From Pseudomonas sp. GD03944 (lineage in GTDB: Bacteria > Pseudomonadota > Gammaproteobacteria > Pseudomonadales > Pseudomonadaceae): a stretch of DNA of 64,000 nt. The stretch covers positions 248,001 to 312,000 of the forward strand of contig NZ_JAOCAH010000004.1 in NCBI RefSeq assembly GCF_029839275.1, written 5' to 3'. The number at the start of each line of letters is the position of its first letter. Positions within the stretch are counted from its first letter, which is position 1. Under the pieces are notes generated by a model that did no database searches, was not told the DNA's origin, and saw nothing but the letters and a program-made list of their open reading frames with translations. Of the stretch, positions 23,468 to 34,402 are shown in pieces. The translations under genes and the position numbers were made by a program.

Positions 23468-26400
23468 TTATACCGGCGCCTTCTCGGCAGCGCCAACTGA
23501 ATGGCGCGGGCCCAGGAAGTTGTGGGCGAAGGCGTCTGCGGGGAGCGGGCGGCTGACGACGAAGCCCTGGATCTGCTCGCAGCCTTCGGCCGCCAGGAAC
23601 AGTTCCTGGGCTTTGGTCTCCACCCCTTCGGCGATCACGGTGAGTTGCATGCTGCGTCCGAGGGCGATGATGGCGCGGGCGATGGCGACGTCGTTCGCAT
23701 CATCCGGCAGGCCGCGGACGAAGGACTGGTCGATCTTGAGGATGTCCAGCGGCAGGCGTTTCAGGTAGCTCAGGGACGAGTAGCCGGTGCCGAAGTCATC
23801 GATGGCCAACTGCACGCCCAAGGCCTTGAGCTGATGAAGAATGGCCAAGGCTTCTTCGGCCTGGTTCATGATGAAGCTCTCGGTGATTTCCAGTTGCAGC
23901 AGGCTGGGGGCGAGTGCGTGGTTGTCGAGCAGGCGTGCGATGGCGTTGACCAGGGCCGGCTGACGCAGCTGCACGCCGGCCAGGTTGACTGACAGCGGGC
24001 CAAACGGGGCGTGGGCGGCTTGCCAGTCGCTCATCTGCTGGCAGGCCTGGCGCAGTACCCAGTCGCCGAGGGGAATTATCAGTCCGGTTTCTTCCGCCAG
24101 GGGTATGAAGCGATCCGGGGGAATCTCGCCAAACAGCGGGTGGTGCCAGCGAATCAGGGCCTCGGCACCAACCAGGCGCTGGTTGGCCAGGCAGAGTTTC
24201 GGCTGGTAGTAGAGCTGCAGCTCATTGCGTTCCAGGGCACGTCGCAGTTCCTGTTCCAGGGCCATGCGCTCGGTGGCCTGGAAGGTCAGGTCGCGGGTAT
24301 AGACCTCGACGCGGTTGCGGCCTTTGGCCTTGGAGCGGTACATGGCGGCGTCGGCGTTTTTCACCAGGGTGGCGACATCCATGCCGTGCTCGGGGTAGAG
24401 GCTGATGCCGATGCTGGCGCTGATGAAGAACTCATGCTCGTCGATCTGGAACGGTGGGGCGAAGCAGGCCAGGAGTTTGTTGGCGACCAGCTCGGCATCG
24501 ACGGTTTCGTGCAGTCCGGGCAGCAGGATGATGAATTCGTCACCGCCGAGGCGGGCGATGGTGTCGATGTCGCGGAGCTGCTCGCGCAAGCGCTGGGCGA
24601 TGCGCTTGAGCAACTGGTCGCCGACCGGGTGGCCCAGGCTGTCGTTGATGTGCTTGAAACGGTCCAGGTCGAGAAACAGCACGGCGCCCTGGCGTGCATC
24701 GGTCTGGGCGTCATCCAGCGCCGTACGCAGGCGGCTTTCGAACAGCAGGCGGTTGGGCAGGCCGGTCAGCGGGTCATGATGGGCCTGGTGGTCCAGCCGC
24801 GCCTGGGCATGTTTGAGTGAGCTGATGTCGGCGAAAACTCCGACGAAGTGGGTGATCTCATCTGCCTTGTTGCGCACCGCGTTGATGGTCAGCCATTCCG
24901 GGTAGAGTTCGCCATTCTTGCGGCGGTTCCAGATTTCCCCTTGCCAGTGGCCCTCGGCCCCCAGTTGGTGCCACAGGGCACTGTAGAACGCGCTGTCATG
25001 CTGCCCCGAAGACAGCAGGCGCGGGGTTTGCCCGAGCGCTTCGGCTTCGCTGTAGCCGGTGATGGTGCTGAAGGCCCGGTTCACGGCGGTGATGCGTTGC
25101 TGGGTGTCGGTGATCAGCACACCTTCGGCGGTGCTTTCGAAGACGGTGGCGGCCTGTTGCAGCTTCTCCTGCATCACCTGGCGTTCGGTGATATCGCGGG
25201 CGATGGTCAGCAGGCAGGCTTCGTCGCCGATCGGGATCGGTTGTGCGGAAAGTTCGCACAGGCGCGACTGGCCGCTGCGGGTCCTGATCTGCACGCTGAG
25301 GTCGCGCACGCTGCCGTCCTGGCGGATGCATTCCAGCATGCGCTGGCGGTCTTGCGGATCGGCCCATATGCCGAGGTCCAGGGTCGAGCGCGCGGCCACG
25401 TCGTCATTGCTGTAGCCGGTGATGCGGTTGAAGCCTTCGTTGGCTTCGATCAGCAGGCCGTCGCTGATGCGGGTGATCAGCAGGCCATCGGGCGAAGCAT
25501 GGAACGCCTTGGCGAACTTCTCTTCTGAAACCTGCAGTTGCTGCTGGGTGGCCTTGAGCTGGCTGATGTCACGCACGATCACCACCAGTACCGGGGTTTC
25601 GTCGAGCTGGAAGGCCTGGGCGGAAATCAGGCCGGTGAACAGCTCGCCATTCTGCCGCCGGAAGGGCAGCTCGAGGTTTCGCAGCTTTTCGCTTTGCAGG
25701 CGGGCCAGCAGGGTCGGACCGATGCCCGGGATGCCCCAGATGTTCAGTTCGGTGGCGGTCCGGCCGATGGCCTCGGCGACGGGAATTCCGGTGTGCTGTT
25801 CGAACGCCTGGTTGGCCTCGAGCAGGCGCCCGTCGGTGCTGCGGGCGATGACCAGGATGTCCGGGCACTGCTGGAAGATGGAGGCGAACTTCTGCTCGGA
25901 AAAGCGCAGGGCCTGTTCGGTCTGCTTGGCTTCGCTGATGTCGACCATCAGGCCGCGCATGGTCAGCCCGTCGCCGGCATGGCTGAGGGTGACGATGTCG
26001 CGAATCCACAGGATGCGGCCGTCGGCGGTGTACATGCGGTAATCGAGACTATGGTCGCGGCCCGCGTTGCTTTCACGCTGGCAGAACGCGAGGGCCTGCT
26101 GCACATCGTCCGGGTGAACCTTGCTCAGCCAGAACCCGGGGGTTTTCCACTCGTCCAGGGGGTAGCCCAGCAATTTTTCCGCGTGTCGGGAGACATAGGT
26201 GAAGGTGTAGTCGTCCCGCTTGGCTTCCCAGGTAATGGCCGAGAGGTTTTCCACCAGGCTGCGGTAGTGCTGCTCGCTGGTGCGAAGCTCCTCTTCCAGG
26301 GCGCTGCGCCTGGCCATCTCGGCGCTCAGGCGACGGTTGATACGAATCACCGCGAACAGGATGGCGCCCAGGGCGAGGAGGGCGGGCAGGCCGTACAGCA

Positions 26401-27202
26401 GGAGTTCACGCCAGATGCTGCGGCGGTCGCTGATCTCGCCAATCCAGCGTGCCTGCAGGGCGGCGATTTCCGCACCGCTCATGCTCGCGAAGACTTTATC
26501 GAGAATGCCCACCAGGATCGCCTGGTCGCGGGGAGCGGCCATTGCCAGCTGATAGCGGTACGGGGTTTCGCCGCTGATGGTAAGCCCCTCGAGTTTGAGC
26601 TGGCGCAGGCTCCAGACGCTCGAGGCGAGGTCACCGACCAGGGCGTCGGCCTGCTGGGTCGCCAGGGCCTGCAACGCCGCGCTTACCGTGGGCAGTGGGA
26701 GCAGGTTCAAATCGGGGTGCTGGCTGCGCAGCAGTTCGTGAGGGGCATAGTCCTCGACCACGGCAACCTTGAGCCCGTAGAGGTCATTCATGCTGCGCGG
26801 GTGTGGGCCGGCGCTGCGCGCCAGAATGATGATGGGAAAGTCCAGGTAGGGACGGGTGAACGCCAGATAGGCCTGGCGCTCGGGGGTGGCCATGATGCCG
26901 GGAAGCAGGTCGATCTGGCCGGCCTTGGCGTGCTCGAGCACTTCACTCCAGCTGCTGGGTTCGACAGGTCGGATGCGAATGCCCAGTTGCCGCTCGATCA
27001 CGCTGATGTAGTCGGCGGAGAGCCCCTGGTAGAGGCCCTGGGCATTGCGGAACTCGAAAGGCGGCCATGAGGCGTCGACGCCCAGGCGCAGGACAGGGTG
27101 CTCGGCGAGCCAGGCGTGTTCTTCTTCGCTGAGTGTCAGGGCGACCGCAGGGCTGGTGCAGGCGACCAGGCACAGCAGGAGAATGGCCGGCAGTCTCGGC
27201 AT
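23468..27202 (-). CDS. rmcA: RmcA-like c-di-GMP regulator: SBP_bac_3, multiple PAS, GGDEF, EAL
   Basis: 1244 residues from ATG 27202, which has GAGG six bases upstream; ATG 27229 has no ribosome site. The size equals P. aeruginosa RmcA (PA0575), and the position beside rpoD is conserved. Order: signal peptide; one periplasmic SBP_bac_3 domain (about 25-260, VLRLGVDASWPPFEF); a membrane helix (about 275-295); four PAS domains (about 320-800); GGDEF with intact ARLGGDEFIILL; EAL with intact GAEALIRWHHP, NLAGVQLRQP and AIDDFGTGYSSLSYLK. RmcA senses redox state through PAS-bound flavin/phenazines and lowers c-di-GMP in biofilms; this protein probably does something similar. It is monocistronic between rpoD and the tRNA. 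Confidence 0.88.
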   Translation of the reverse strand: MPRLPAILLLCLVACTSPAVALTLSEEEHAWLAEHPVLRLGVDASWPPFEFRNAQGLYQGLSADYISVIERQLGIRIRPVEPSSWSEVLEHAKAGQIDLLPGIMATPERQAYLAFTRPYLDFPIIILARSAGPHPRSMNDLYGLKVAVVEDYAPHELLRSQHPDLNLLPLPTVSAALQALATQQADALVGDLASSVWSLRQLKLEGLTISGETPYRYQLAMAAPRDQAILVGILDKVFASMSGAEIAALQARWIGEISDRRSIWRELLLYGLPALLALGAILFAVIRINRRLSAEMARRSALEEELRTSEQHYRSLVENLSAITWEAKRDDYTFTYVSRHAEKLLGYPLDEWKTPGFWLSKVHPDDVQQALAFCQRESNAGRDHSLDYRMYTADGRILWIRDIVTLSHAGDGLTMRGLMVDISEAKQTEQALRFSEQKFASIFQQCPDILVIARSTDGRLLEANQAFEQHTGIPVAEAIGRTATELNIWGIPGIGPTLLARLQSEKLRNLELPFRRQNGELFTGLISAQAFQLDETPVLVVIVRDISQLKATQQQLQVSEEKFAKAFHASPDGLLITRISDGLLIEANEGFNRITGYSNDDVAARSTLDLGIWADPQDRQRMLECIRQDGSVRDLSVQIRTRSGQSRLCELSAQPIPIGDEACLLTIARDITERQVMQEKLQQAATVFESTAEGVLITDTQQRITAVNRAFSTITGYSEAEALGQTPRLLSSGQHDSAFYSALWHQLGAEGHWQGEIWNRRKNGELYPEWLTINAVRNKADEITHFVGVFADISSLKHAQARLDHQAHHDPLTGLPNRLLFESRLRTALDDAQTDARQGAVLFLDLDRFKHINDSLGHPVGDQLLKRIAQRLREQLRDIDTIARLGGDEFIILLPGLHETVDAELVANKLLACFAPPFQIDEHEFFISASIGISLYPEHGMDVATLVKNADAAMYRSKAKGRNRVEVYTRDLTFQATERMALEQELRRALERNELQLYYQPKLCLANQRLVGAEALIRWHHPLFGEIPPDRFIPLAEETGLIIPLGDWVLRQACQQMSDWQAAHAPFGPLSVNLAGVQLRQPALVNAIARLLDNHALAPSLLQLEITESFIMNQAEEALAILHQLKALGVQLAIDDFGTGYSSLSYLKRLPLDILKIDQSFVRGLPDDANDVAIARAIIALGRSMQLTVIAEGVETKAQELFLAAEGCEQIQGFVVSRPLPADAFAHNFLGPRHSVGAAEKAPV

Positions 27203-27266
27203 GGCGGCCTCGTCACGGACGGTGGTCATTCGAGTGTAGCCGGACGGGGCGCAAGCGGAGCGGAAA

Positions 27267-27297
27267 GCAAAACCCCCGGTTTTGGCCGGGGGTTCTG
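27267..27297 (-). terminator. Rho-independent terminator of rpoD
   Basis: AACCCCCGG (27271-27279) and CCGGGGGTT (27286-27294) form a 9-bp stem; on the minus strand it is followed by TTTTGCTTT. It lies a few bases past the rpoD stop. Confidence 0.85.
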
Positions 27298-27301
27298 GGT
27301 G

Positions 27302-29149
<1,848 letters not shown>

Positions 29150-29196
29150 AACACCCTATCCACTGAAGGTCTTGGCGGGCTAAAAACAAGCCGAGG

Positions 29197-29202
29197 ATTA
29201 TA
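29197..29202 (-). promoter_or_regulatory. Candidate internal rpoD promoter (-10)
   Basis: A perfect TATAAT on the minus strand in the 67-bp dnaG-rpoD gap, about 50 bp before the rpoD start. The matching -35 is poor. It could allow rpoD expression apart from dnaG, as known for internal promoters of this operon in other bacteria. Confidence 0.45.
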
Positions 29203-29216
29203 CCTTAGTTTGGCGA

Positions 29217-31223
29217 TCAGGCGCCAGTTGGGGTCTTGCTGCTCGGGGAAGGGGGGAGGCTGTAGTGCTCTCGGAGCAAGGCCTTTTCCTCGGGAGTAAG
29301 CTCGCTGGGGCTTTTCTGCATGATGCTGCGTAGAGCCTTTTCGCGCCGCCTGTGCGATTGGCTGTGTGCAAGTGTAGTTATGGTGTCGAAAAACTGCTGT
29401 TCAAGGTTGTCATGGCTGATCAGCCATTCTTTTTCGGCCAGTGCGCGCAGCAGGCGGCCCTGTTCGGTGCCGTGCCAACGGGCGATCAGTTGCAACGAGC
29501 GCAACTTGGGGTTTTTCTGCAGGGCGCCGAGCAGTGCAACCAGCAGCTGGGCGTAGGTGTCGTCCTCGGCGGCGAAATGGCTCACCTCTTCGACATGCTG
29601 GGCCAGCTCCGGGTGGTGCAGCAGCGTGCGCAGTGCGCTCAGGTGCGGCGATTCGACGCTGACGGCAACCCGCGGCGCGCGCGGCCGGTCGCCATCGCGC
29701 CCCTGTTTGTTCCATTTGCCGTCTTTCTTCCAGTTCCCCTTGCCTTTGCCCTGGCCTTTGTTGCTGCGCTCGAAGCCCACATCGGCGTGCGGCTGTTCGT
29801 AGTGCTCGTAGCTGGGCGCGCTGTCGTAATAGGCGCTGTCGGGAATGTCCGGGTAATCCGGGTAGTCGCCTGCCGGCGCAGGCGGGGGCGCGCTGTTCGG
29901 CTGGCTGGCGCTGCGCGGCGGTGCCATCTGGGTCAGGGCTTCGCCGCTGAGGCCGGTGATCTCGGTCAGGCGCTGGCGCATGAGGGCGCGCAGGTTGTTG
30001 CCCGGGATTTTGTCGATCAGCGGGGCGGCCAGGGTCACCAGGTGGGCCTTGCCTTCCAGTGAGCGGGGATCGGCTTCCTCGCTGAGTTGCTGGAAGAAGT
30101 AGTCGGCCAGCGGCTGGGCGTGTTGGGTGATGCGGGCGCGGAAGGCGTCGGTGCCTTCGCTGCGCACCAGGGTGTCCGGGTCTTCGCCGTCGGGCAGGAA
30201 CAGAAAGCGGGCGCGGCGGCCGTCCTGCAGGCTGGGCAGGGTCGATTCCAGGGCGCGCCAGGCGGCATTGCGCCCGGCAGCGTCGCCGTCGAAGCAGAAC
30301 AGCACGCTGGGCACGATACGGAACAGGCGCTTGAGGTGTTCTTCGCTGGTGGCGGTGCCCAGGGTCGCCACGGCATTGCGCAGGCCGAGCTGGGCCAGGG
30401 CGATGACGTCCATGTAGCCCTCGACGACCATGATTTCGTCGAGATCGCGGTTGTTCTTGCGCGCTTCGTAGAGGCCGTAGAGTTCCTGGCCCTTGTGGAA
30501 GACCGGGGTTTCCGGGGAGTTCAGGTACTTCGGTTTGTCATCGCCCAGTACGCGGCCGCCGAAGGCGATGATCCGCCCGCGGCTGTCGCGGATCGGGAAC
30601 ATCACCCGGTCACGGAAGCGGTCGTAGCGCTTGCCGCTGTCGGCGTTCTCTACCAACAGGCCGGCGTCGATCATCGCCTTCTGCTGCAGGCTGTCGCTGG
30701 CCAGGTGCTTGAGCAGGTTGTCCCAGCCGGGTGGCGCGAAGCCGAGGCCGAAGTCGCGGGCGATTTCCCCGGACAGGCCGCGGCCTTTCAGGTAGTCCAC
30801 GGCGGCCCGGCGCTGCGGATGGGTCTTCAGGGCCTGGCGATAGAACTCGGCGGCAGCATCCAGCAGGGCGTAGAGCGGGGAGTCTGTCGGCTGCCTGGGT
30901 TTGTTGCTGCGCCCGCCGCCTTCCTCGCGGGGCACGTCCATGCCGGCGCGTTTGGCCAGGTCCTCGACCGCCTGGGGGAAATCCAGTTGGTCGTGGTCCA
31001 TGACGAACCCCAGGGCGTTGCCGCCGGCGCCGCAACCAAAGCAGTAGTAGAACTGCTTGTCCGGGCTGACGCTGAACGAGGGGGTCTTTTCCTTATGGAA
31101 AGGGCAGCAGGCGGTGTAGTTCTTGCCGGCTTTTTTCAGCTGTATGCGCGAGCTGACCACATCGACGATGTCGGTGCGGTTGAGCAAGTCATCGATGAAG
31201 GATTGCGGAATCAGGCCGGCCAT
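29217..31223 (-). CDS. dnaG: DNA primase
   Basis: 668 residues. It makes RNA primers at the replication fork. The N-terminal zinc-binding domain (CPFHKEKTPSFSVSP, then YYCFGCGAGG), the central catalytic/TOPRIM core (DEIMVVEGYMDVIAL, LFCFDGDAAGRNAAWRAL) and the C-terminal helicase-binding domain are in the usual order. A low-complexity linker rich in Pro, Tyr, Lys and Gly (about 425-515) separates the core from the DnaB-interacting part. It is the middle gene of the rpsU-dnaG-rpoD operon; an attenuating terminator upstream keeps primase low relative to S21. Confidence 0.97.
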   Translation of the reverse strand: MAGLIPQSFIDDLLNRTDIVDVVSSRIQLKKAGKNYTACCPFHKEKTPSFSVSPDKQFYYCFGCGAGGNALGFVMDHDQLDFPQAVEDLAKRAGMDVPREEGGGRSNKPRQPTDSPLYALLDAAAEFYRQALKTHPQRRAAVDYLKGRGLSGEIARDFGLGFAPPGWDNLLKHLASDSLQQKAMIDAGLLVENADSGKRYDRFRDRVMFPIRDSRGRIIAFGGRVLGDDKPKYLNSPETPVFHKGQELYGLYEARKNNRDLDEIMVVEGYMDVIALAQLGLRNAVATLGTATSEEHLKRLFRIVPSVLFCFDGDAAGRNAAWRALESTLPSLQDGRRARFLFLPDGEDPDTLVRSEGTDAFRARITQHAQPLADYFFQQLSEEADPRSLEGKAHLVTLAAPLIDKIPGNNLRALMRQRLTEITGLSGEALTQMAPPRSASQPNSAPPPAPAGDYPDYPDIPDSAYYDSAPSYEHYEQPHADVGFERSNKGQGKGKGNWKKDGKWNKQGRDGDRPRAPRVAVSVESPHLSALRTLLHHPELAQHVEEVSHFAAEDDTYAQLLVALLGALQKNPKLRSLQLIARWHGTEQGRLLRALAEKEWLISHDNLEQQFFDTITTLAHSQSHRRREKALRSIMQKSPSELTPEEKALLREHYSLPPSPSSKTPTGA

Positions 31224-31273
31224 AGGCGCTCAGAATACTGCGGTGCGTGGTGGCTGGACAGGGTGCGCTGAAA

Positions 31274-31313
31274 CAAAAAAACTCCGGACATTCACCTGGC
31301 GGCGAAGCGGAGT
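31274..31313 (-). terminator. rpsU-dnaG intercistronic terminator
   Basis: ACTCCG (31281-31286) and CGGAGT (31308-31313) bracket a 21-base loop; on the minus strand a run of seven T follows. It lies between rpsU and dnaG, the same place as the partial terminator of the E. coli operon, and should lower dnaG expression. Confidence 0.75.
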
Positions 31314-31387
31314 ATTTGACGCTATGCCCGGCTTGAGCCGGGCACGGCATACTGCGAAGCGGTCGTGCGTGACGCGGTCAGTACGTA

Positions 31388-31603
31388 TTAGTACAGACGA
31401 ACGCTGCGGCGCTGTTCGCGCTGAACTTTCTTGGCGTGACGCTTAACAGCGGCAGCTGCTTTGCGCTTACGCTCGGCAGTCGGCTTTTCGTAGAATTCGC
31501 GGCTGCGAACTTCAGCCAGAACACCGGCTTTTTCACAGGAGCGCTTGAAACGACGCAGAGCTACGTCGAAGGGTTCGTTCTCTTTAACTTTGACGGCTGG
31601 CAT
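31388..31603 (-). CDS. rpsU: 30S ribosomal protein S21
   Basis: 71 residues, very basic, [19 protein letters not shown] onward, ending RRSVRLY: unmistakable S21 of normal length. It is a late-assembling small-subunit protein near the anti-Shine-Dalgarno region. It is the first gene of the macromolecular synthesis operon, divergent from tsaD. Confidence 0.98.
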   Translation of the reverse strand: MPAVKVKENEPFDVALRRFKRSCEKAGVLAEVRSREFYEKPTAERKRKAAAAVKRHAKKVQREQRRSVRLY

Positions 31604-31807
31604 CCAGGGCGTACCTTCTTTATTACCGGGGGTAACGTACTCCTGGCAAATGGCACTGGAGGACGTAGGTTTTTAAGGGTTGCGGATGTTACCGCCTCAT
31701 CGCCCGGAATGCAAAGCCTCTGATCGAAAAGCGCTGGCCGGGGGCAGGCGGGCCCCATTATTATGCGCGCCTTCTTGATCATGCGCCCTCAAACAAGGCA
31801 TTTCCCG

Positions 31808-32833
31808 ATGTTGGTACTGGGTTTGGAAACCTCCTGCGACGAGACCGGCGTCGCGCTCTACGACAGCGAGCGCGGCCTGCTGGCCGACGCCCTGTTCAGC
31901 CAGATCGACCTGCACCGCATCTATGGCGGCGTGGTGCCGGAGCTGGCCTCGCGCGACCACGTCAAACGCATGCTGCCGTTGATCCGCCAGGTGCTGACCG
32001 AGGCCGACTGTGTGCCCAGCGACATCGATGCCATCGCCTACACCGCAGGGCCCGGCCTGGTCGGTGCGCTGCTGGTTGGTGCATCCTGCGCCCAGGCCCT
32101 GGCGTTTGCCTGGGATATTCCCGCGCTGGGTGTCCACCATATGGAAGGCCACCTGCTGGCACCGATGCTCGAAGAGCAGCCGCCGCAGTTTCCGTTCGTC
32201 GCCTTGCTGGTTTCCGGGGGGCATACCCAGCTGGTTCGTGTCGACGGCATTGGCCAGTACCAGTTGCTCGGCGAGTCGCTGGACGACGCCGCCGGCGAGG
32301 CCTTCGACAAGACGGCCAAGCTGATGGGGCTGCCGTACCCGGGCGGTCCGGAAATCGCCCGTCTGGCCGAGCAGGGCACGCCGGGGCGTTTTACCTTTCC
32401 ACGTCCGATGACCGATCGCCCTGGACTGGATTTCAGCTTCAGCGGCCTGAAGACCTTCACCCTCAATACCTGGCAGCAATGCCGCGATGCCGGTGACGAC
32501 GGTGAGCAGACCCGTTGTGACGTGGCCCTGGCCTTCCAGCAGGCTGTGGTCGAGACCCTGACCATCAAGTGCCGCCGTGCGCTCAAGCAGACCGGCCTGA
32601 ACAACCTGGTGATTGCCGGCGGCGTCAGCGCCAACAAGGCGCTGCGCCAGTCCTTGGAAAGCATGCTGGGGCAGATGAACGGTCAGGTGTTCTACGCGCG
32701 TCCGGCGTTCTGCACCGACAACGGTGCGATGATTGCCTATGCCGGGTGCCAGCGTCTCAAGGCCGGGCAGCAGGAAGGCCTGAGCATCGCCGTGCAGGCC
32801 CGTTGGCCCATGGAGCAGTTGCCTGCGATCTGA
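31808..32833 (+). CDS. tsaD: tRNA threonylcarbamoyladenosine transferase subunit TsaD
   Basis: 341 residues. It transfers the threonylcarbamoyl group to A37 of ANN-decoding tRNAs together with TsaB and TsaE. ASKHA-fold motifs: [16 protein letters not shown] at the start, [14 protein letters not shown] (metal-binding His), [10 protein letters not shown], and [16 protein letters not shown] near the end. ATG 31808 gives the canonical [12 protein letters not shown] start; the frame is open to 31763 without support. The divergent neighbour is rpsU. Confidence 0.96.
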   Translation: MLVLGLETSCDETGVALYDSERGLLADALFSQIDLHRIYGGVVPELASRDHVKRMLPLIRQVLTEADCVPSDIDAIAYTAGPGLVGALLVGASCAQALAFAWDIPALGVHHMEGHLLAPMLEEQPPQFPFVALLVSGGHTQLVRVDGIGQYQLLGESLDDAAGEAFDKTAKLMGLPYPGGPEIARLAEQGTPGRFTFPRPMTDRPGLDFSFSGLKTFTLNTWQQCRDAGDDGEQTRCDVALAFQQAVVETLTIKCRRALKQTGLNNLVIAGGVSANKALRQSLESMLGQMNGQVFYARPAFCTDNGAMIAYAGCQRLKAGQQEGLSIAVQARWPMEQLPAI

Positions 32834-32867
32834 GGGGCAGCGCATGAGCGCCGCTCAGGTTCAGCGT

Positions 32868-33437
32868 TTAGAAATGCCGCTCACGGCCGGCGAAAAGATC
32901 GCGTAGATTGCCCCGGTGCCGCCATACGATGAGTCCGGTCAGCACACTCATCGGTAGCAGGGCGCCTGGTTCTTGCCAGGCCAGCAGCGGCAGGGTGAGC
33001 GGGGTGGCGATCAGCGAGGCGAGGGAGCTGGTACGGGTCAGCACGAACGTCAGGACCCAGGCGCAGACCGCGAGCAGGGCGGCGGGTGGATAAAGCCCGA
33101 GCAGCATGCCGGCGGCGGTGGCGACGCCTTTGCCGCCATGAAAGCGGAAATACAGGGGATACAGATGGCCGACCACCGCTGCCAGGCCGATCCAGGCTTG
33201 TTGTTGCACGGTGAAGCCAAGCAGGTAGGCTGCCAGGACAGGCAACAGGCCTTTGCACAGATCGCCGATCAGCGTGAGAATCGCCAGGCGTTTGCCGGCG
33301 ACGCGCAGCATGTTGGTGGCGCCGGGGTTGCCTGAGCCGCTGGCGCGTGGGTCCGGTCCGCCGGCCAGACGGCTGAGCAGAATGGCGAAGGACAACGAGC
33401 CGAGCAGGTAGGCGAGGATCGCCAGCAGCCAAAACAT
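32868..33437 (-). CDS. plsY: Acyl-phosphate:glycerol-3-phosphate acyltransferase PlsY
   Basis: 189-residue inner-membrane enzyme that makes lysophosphatidic acid from acyl-phosphate. It has about five to six hydrophobic helices and the PlsY signatures [27 protein letters not shown] and a C-terminal [16 protein letters not shown] chose ATG 33437 because the family starts there ([18 protein letters not shown]); ATG 33446 would add three residues. It is convergent with tsaD. Confidence 0.95.
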   Translation of the reverse strand: MFWLLAILAYLLGSLSFAILLSRLAGGPDPRASGSGNPGATNMLRVAGKRLAILTLIGDLCKGLLPVLAAYLLGFTVQQQAWIGLAAVVGHLYPLYFRFHGGKGVATAAGMLLGLYPPAALLAVCAWVLTFVLTRTSSLASLIATPLTLPLLAWQEPGALLPMSVLTGLIVWRHRGNLRDLFAGRERHF

Positions 33438-33512
33438 GGTATCCATTCCGGGGCGGAGGTCGCTCCGATTCTAACTAGGTGCGGCGCGGTTGTCGTGCCA
33501 CGGAGAGCGTGC

Positions 33513-33869
33513 TTGGACACAGTCTTTATCGAGGGCCTGGAAGTCGATACGGTGATCGGCGCCTACGACTGGGAGCGCACCATTCGCCAGTGCCTGCGCC
33601 TGGACCTGTCGCTGGGCTGGGACAATCGCCCTGCCGCGGCGGGCGACGACCTGAGCAAGGCGCTCGACTACGCCTCGGTTTCCGCGCGCATCCAGGCGTT
33701 CGCCGGCGAGGCGCAGTTCATCCTCGTGGAAACCTTCGCCGAGCGCCTGGCCGAGGTGCTGATGAGCGAATTCCAGATTCCCTGGGTGCGTATCCGGCTG
33801 ACCAAGCCCGGTGCCGTGCCCGCGGCCCTTGGCGGTGTCGGTGTGGAGATCGAGCGCGGATGTCGCTGA
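33513..33869 (+). CDS. folB: Dihydroneopterin aldolase FolB
   Basis: 118 residues. It cleaves dihydroneopterin in folate synthesis. DTVFIEGLEVDTVIGAYDWE at the N-terminus, ALDYASVSARI and LVETFAERLAEVLM carry the family active-site Glu and substrate-binding residues. The start is a TTG at 33513, preceded at five bases by GGAGAG; upstream codons in frame are not family-like. It overlaps folK by 10 bp. Confidence 0.93.
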   Translation: MDTVFIEGLEVDTVIGAYDWERTIRQCLRLDLSLGWDNRPAAAGDDLSKALDYASVSARIQAFAGEAQFILVETFAERLAEVLMSEFQIPWVRIRLTKPGAVPAALGGVGVEIERGCR

Positions 33870-34399
33870 CTCCTGTCTACCTCGGGCTCGGCAGCAATAT
33901 CGAGCGCGAAACCCATCTGCAGGCCGGCCTGGAAGCACTGGCGACGATTCTGCGTGACATGCGCTGCTCGCCGGTGTTCGAAAGCCAGCCGGTCGGCATC
34001 AAGAGTGGCCCGTTCTTCAATCTGGTGGTGGCCGGCATGACCGACATGCCGCTGCGCGAGCTGGATCGCCGGTTGAAGTTCATCGAGGCGGACAACGGCC
34101 GCTATGCCCCGGACCGCAAGGGCCTGCCGCTGGACATCGATGTGCTGCTGTTCGGTGAGCAGGTCGGCAACTTCGATGGCCTGATCCTGCCCCGAGCGGA
34201 AATCCTCAAGAACGCCTTCGTGCTCTGGCCGCTGTCGCTGCTGGCGCCCGAGCGCGTGCATCCTGAAGCCGGCAAGCCCTTCGCCACGCTGTGGGCCGAG
34301 GCGCAGATCGCCCAGCAATTGCAACCTGTTGCCTTCCAGTGGCGCGGTGCCGAGCTGACGCCAGCCGAGTTGCTCGGCCCGGCAGCGTCGCCCCGTTAA
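33860..34399 (+). CDS. folK: 2-amino-4-hydroxy-6-hydroxymethyldihydropteridine pyrophosphokinase FolK
   Basis: 179 residues. It activates the pterin for dihydropteroate synthesis, the step after FolB. Motifs: VYLGLGSNIERETHLQ, SQPVGIKSGPFFNLV, and RYAPDRKGLPLDIDVLLFG, where the two Asp residues bind magnesium. The C-terminal part LPRAEILKNAFVLWPL is also typical. Translationally coupled to folB and convergent with cca. Confidence 0.95.
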   Translation: MSLTPVYLGLGSNIERETHLQAGLEALATILRDMRCSPVFESQPVGIKSGPFFNLVVAGMTDMPLRELDRRLKFIEADNGRYAPDRKGLPLDIDVLLFGEQVGNFDGLILPRAEILKNAFVLWPLSLLAPERVHPEAGKPFATLWAEAQIAQQLQPVAFQWRGAELTPAELLGPAASPR

Positions 34400-34402
34400 C
34401 CC

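Noticed and set aside
31620..31649. Possible rpsU promoter (TTGCCA-N18-TAATAA on the minus strand)
   Set aside because: The spacing is long and it would leave only about 10 bases before the start codon, too little for a normal leader.
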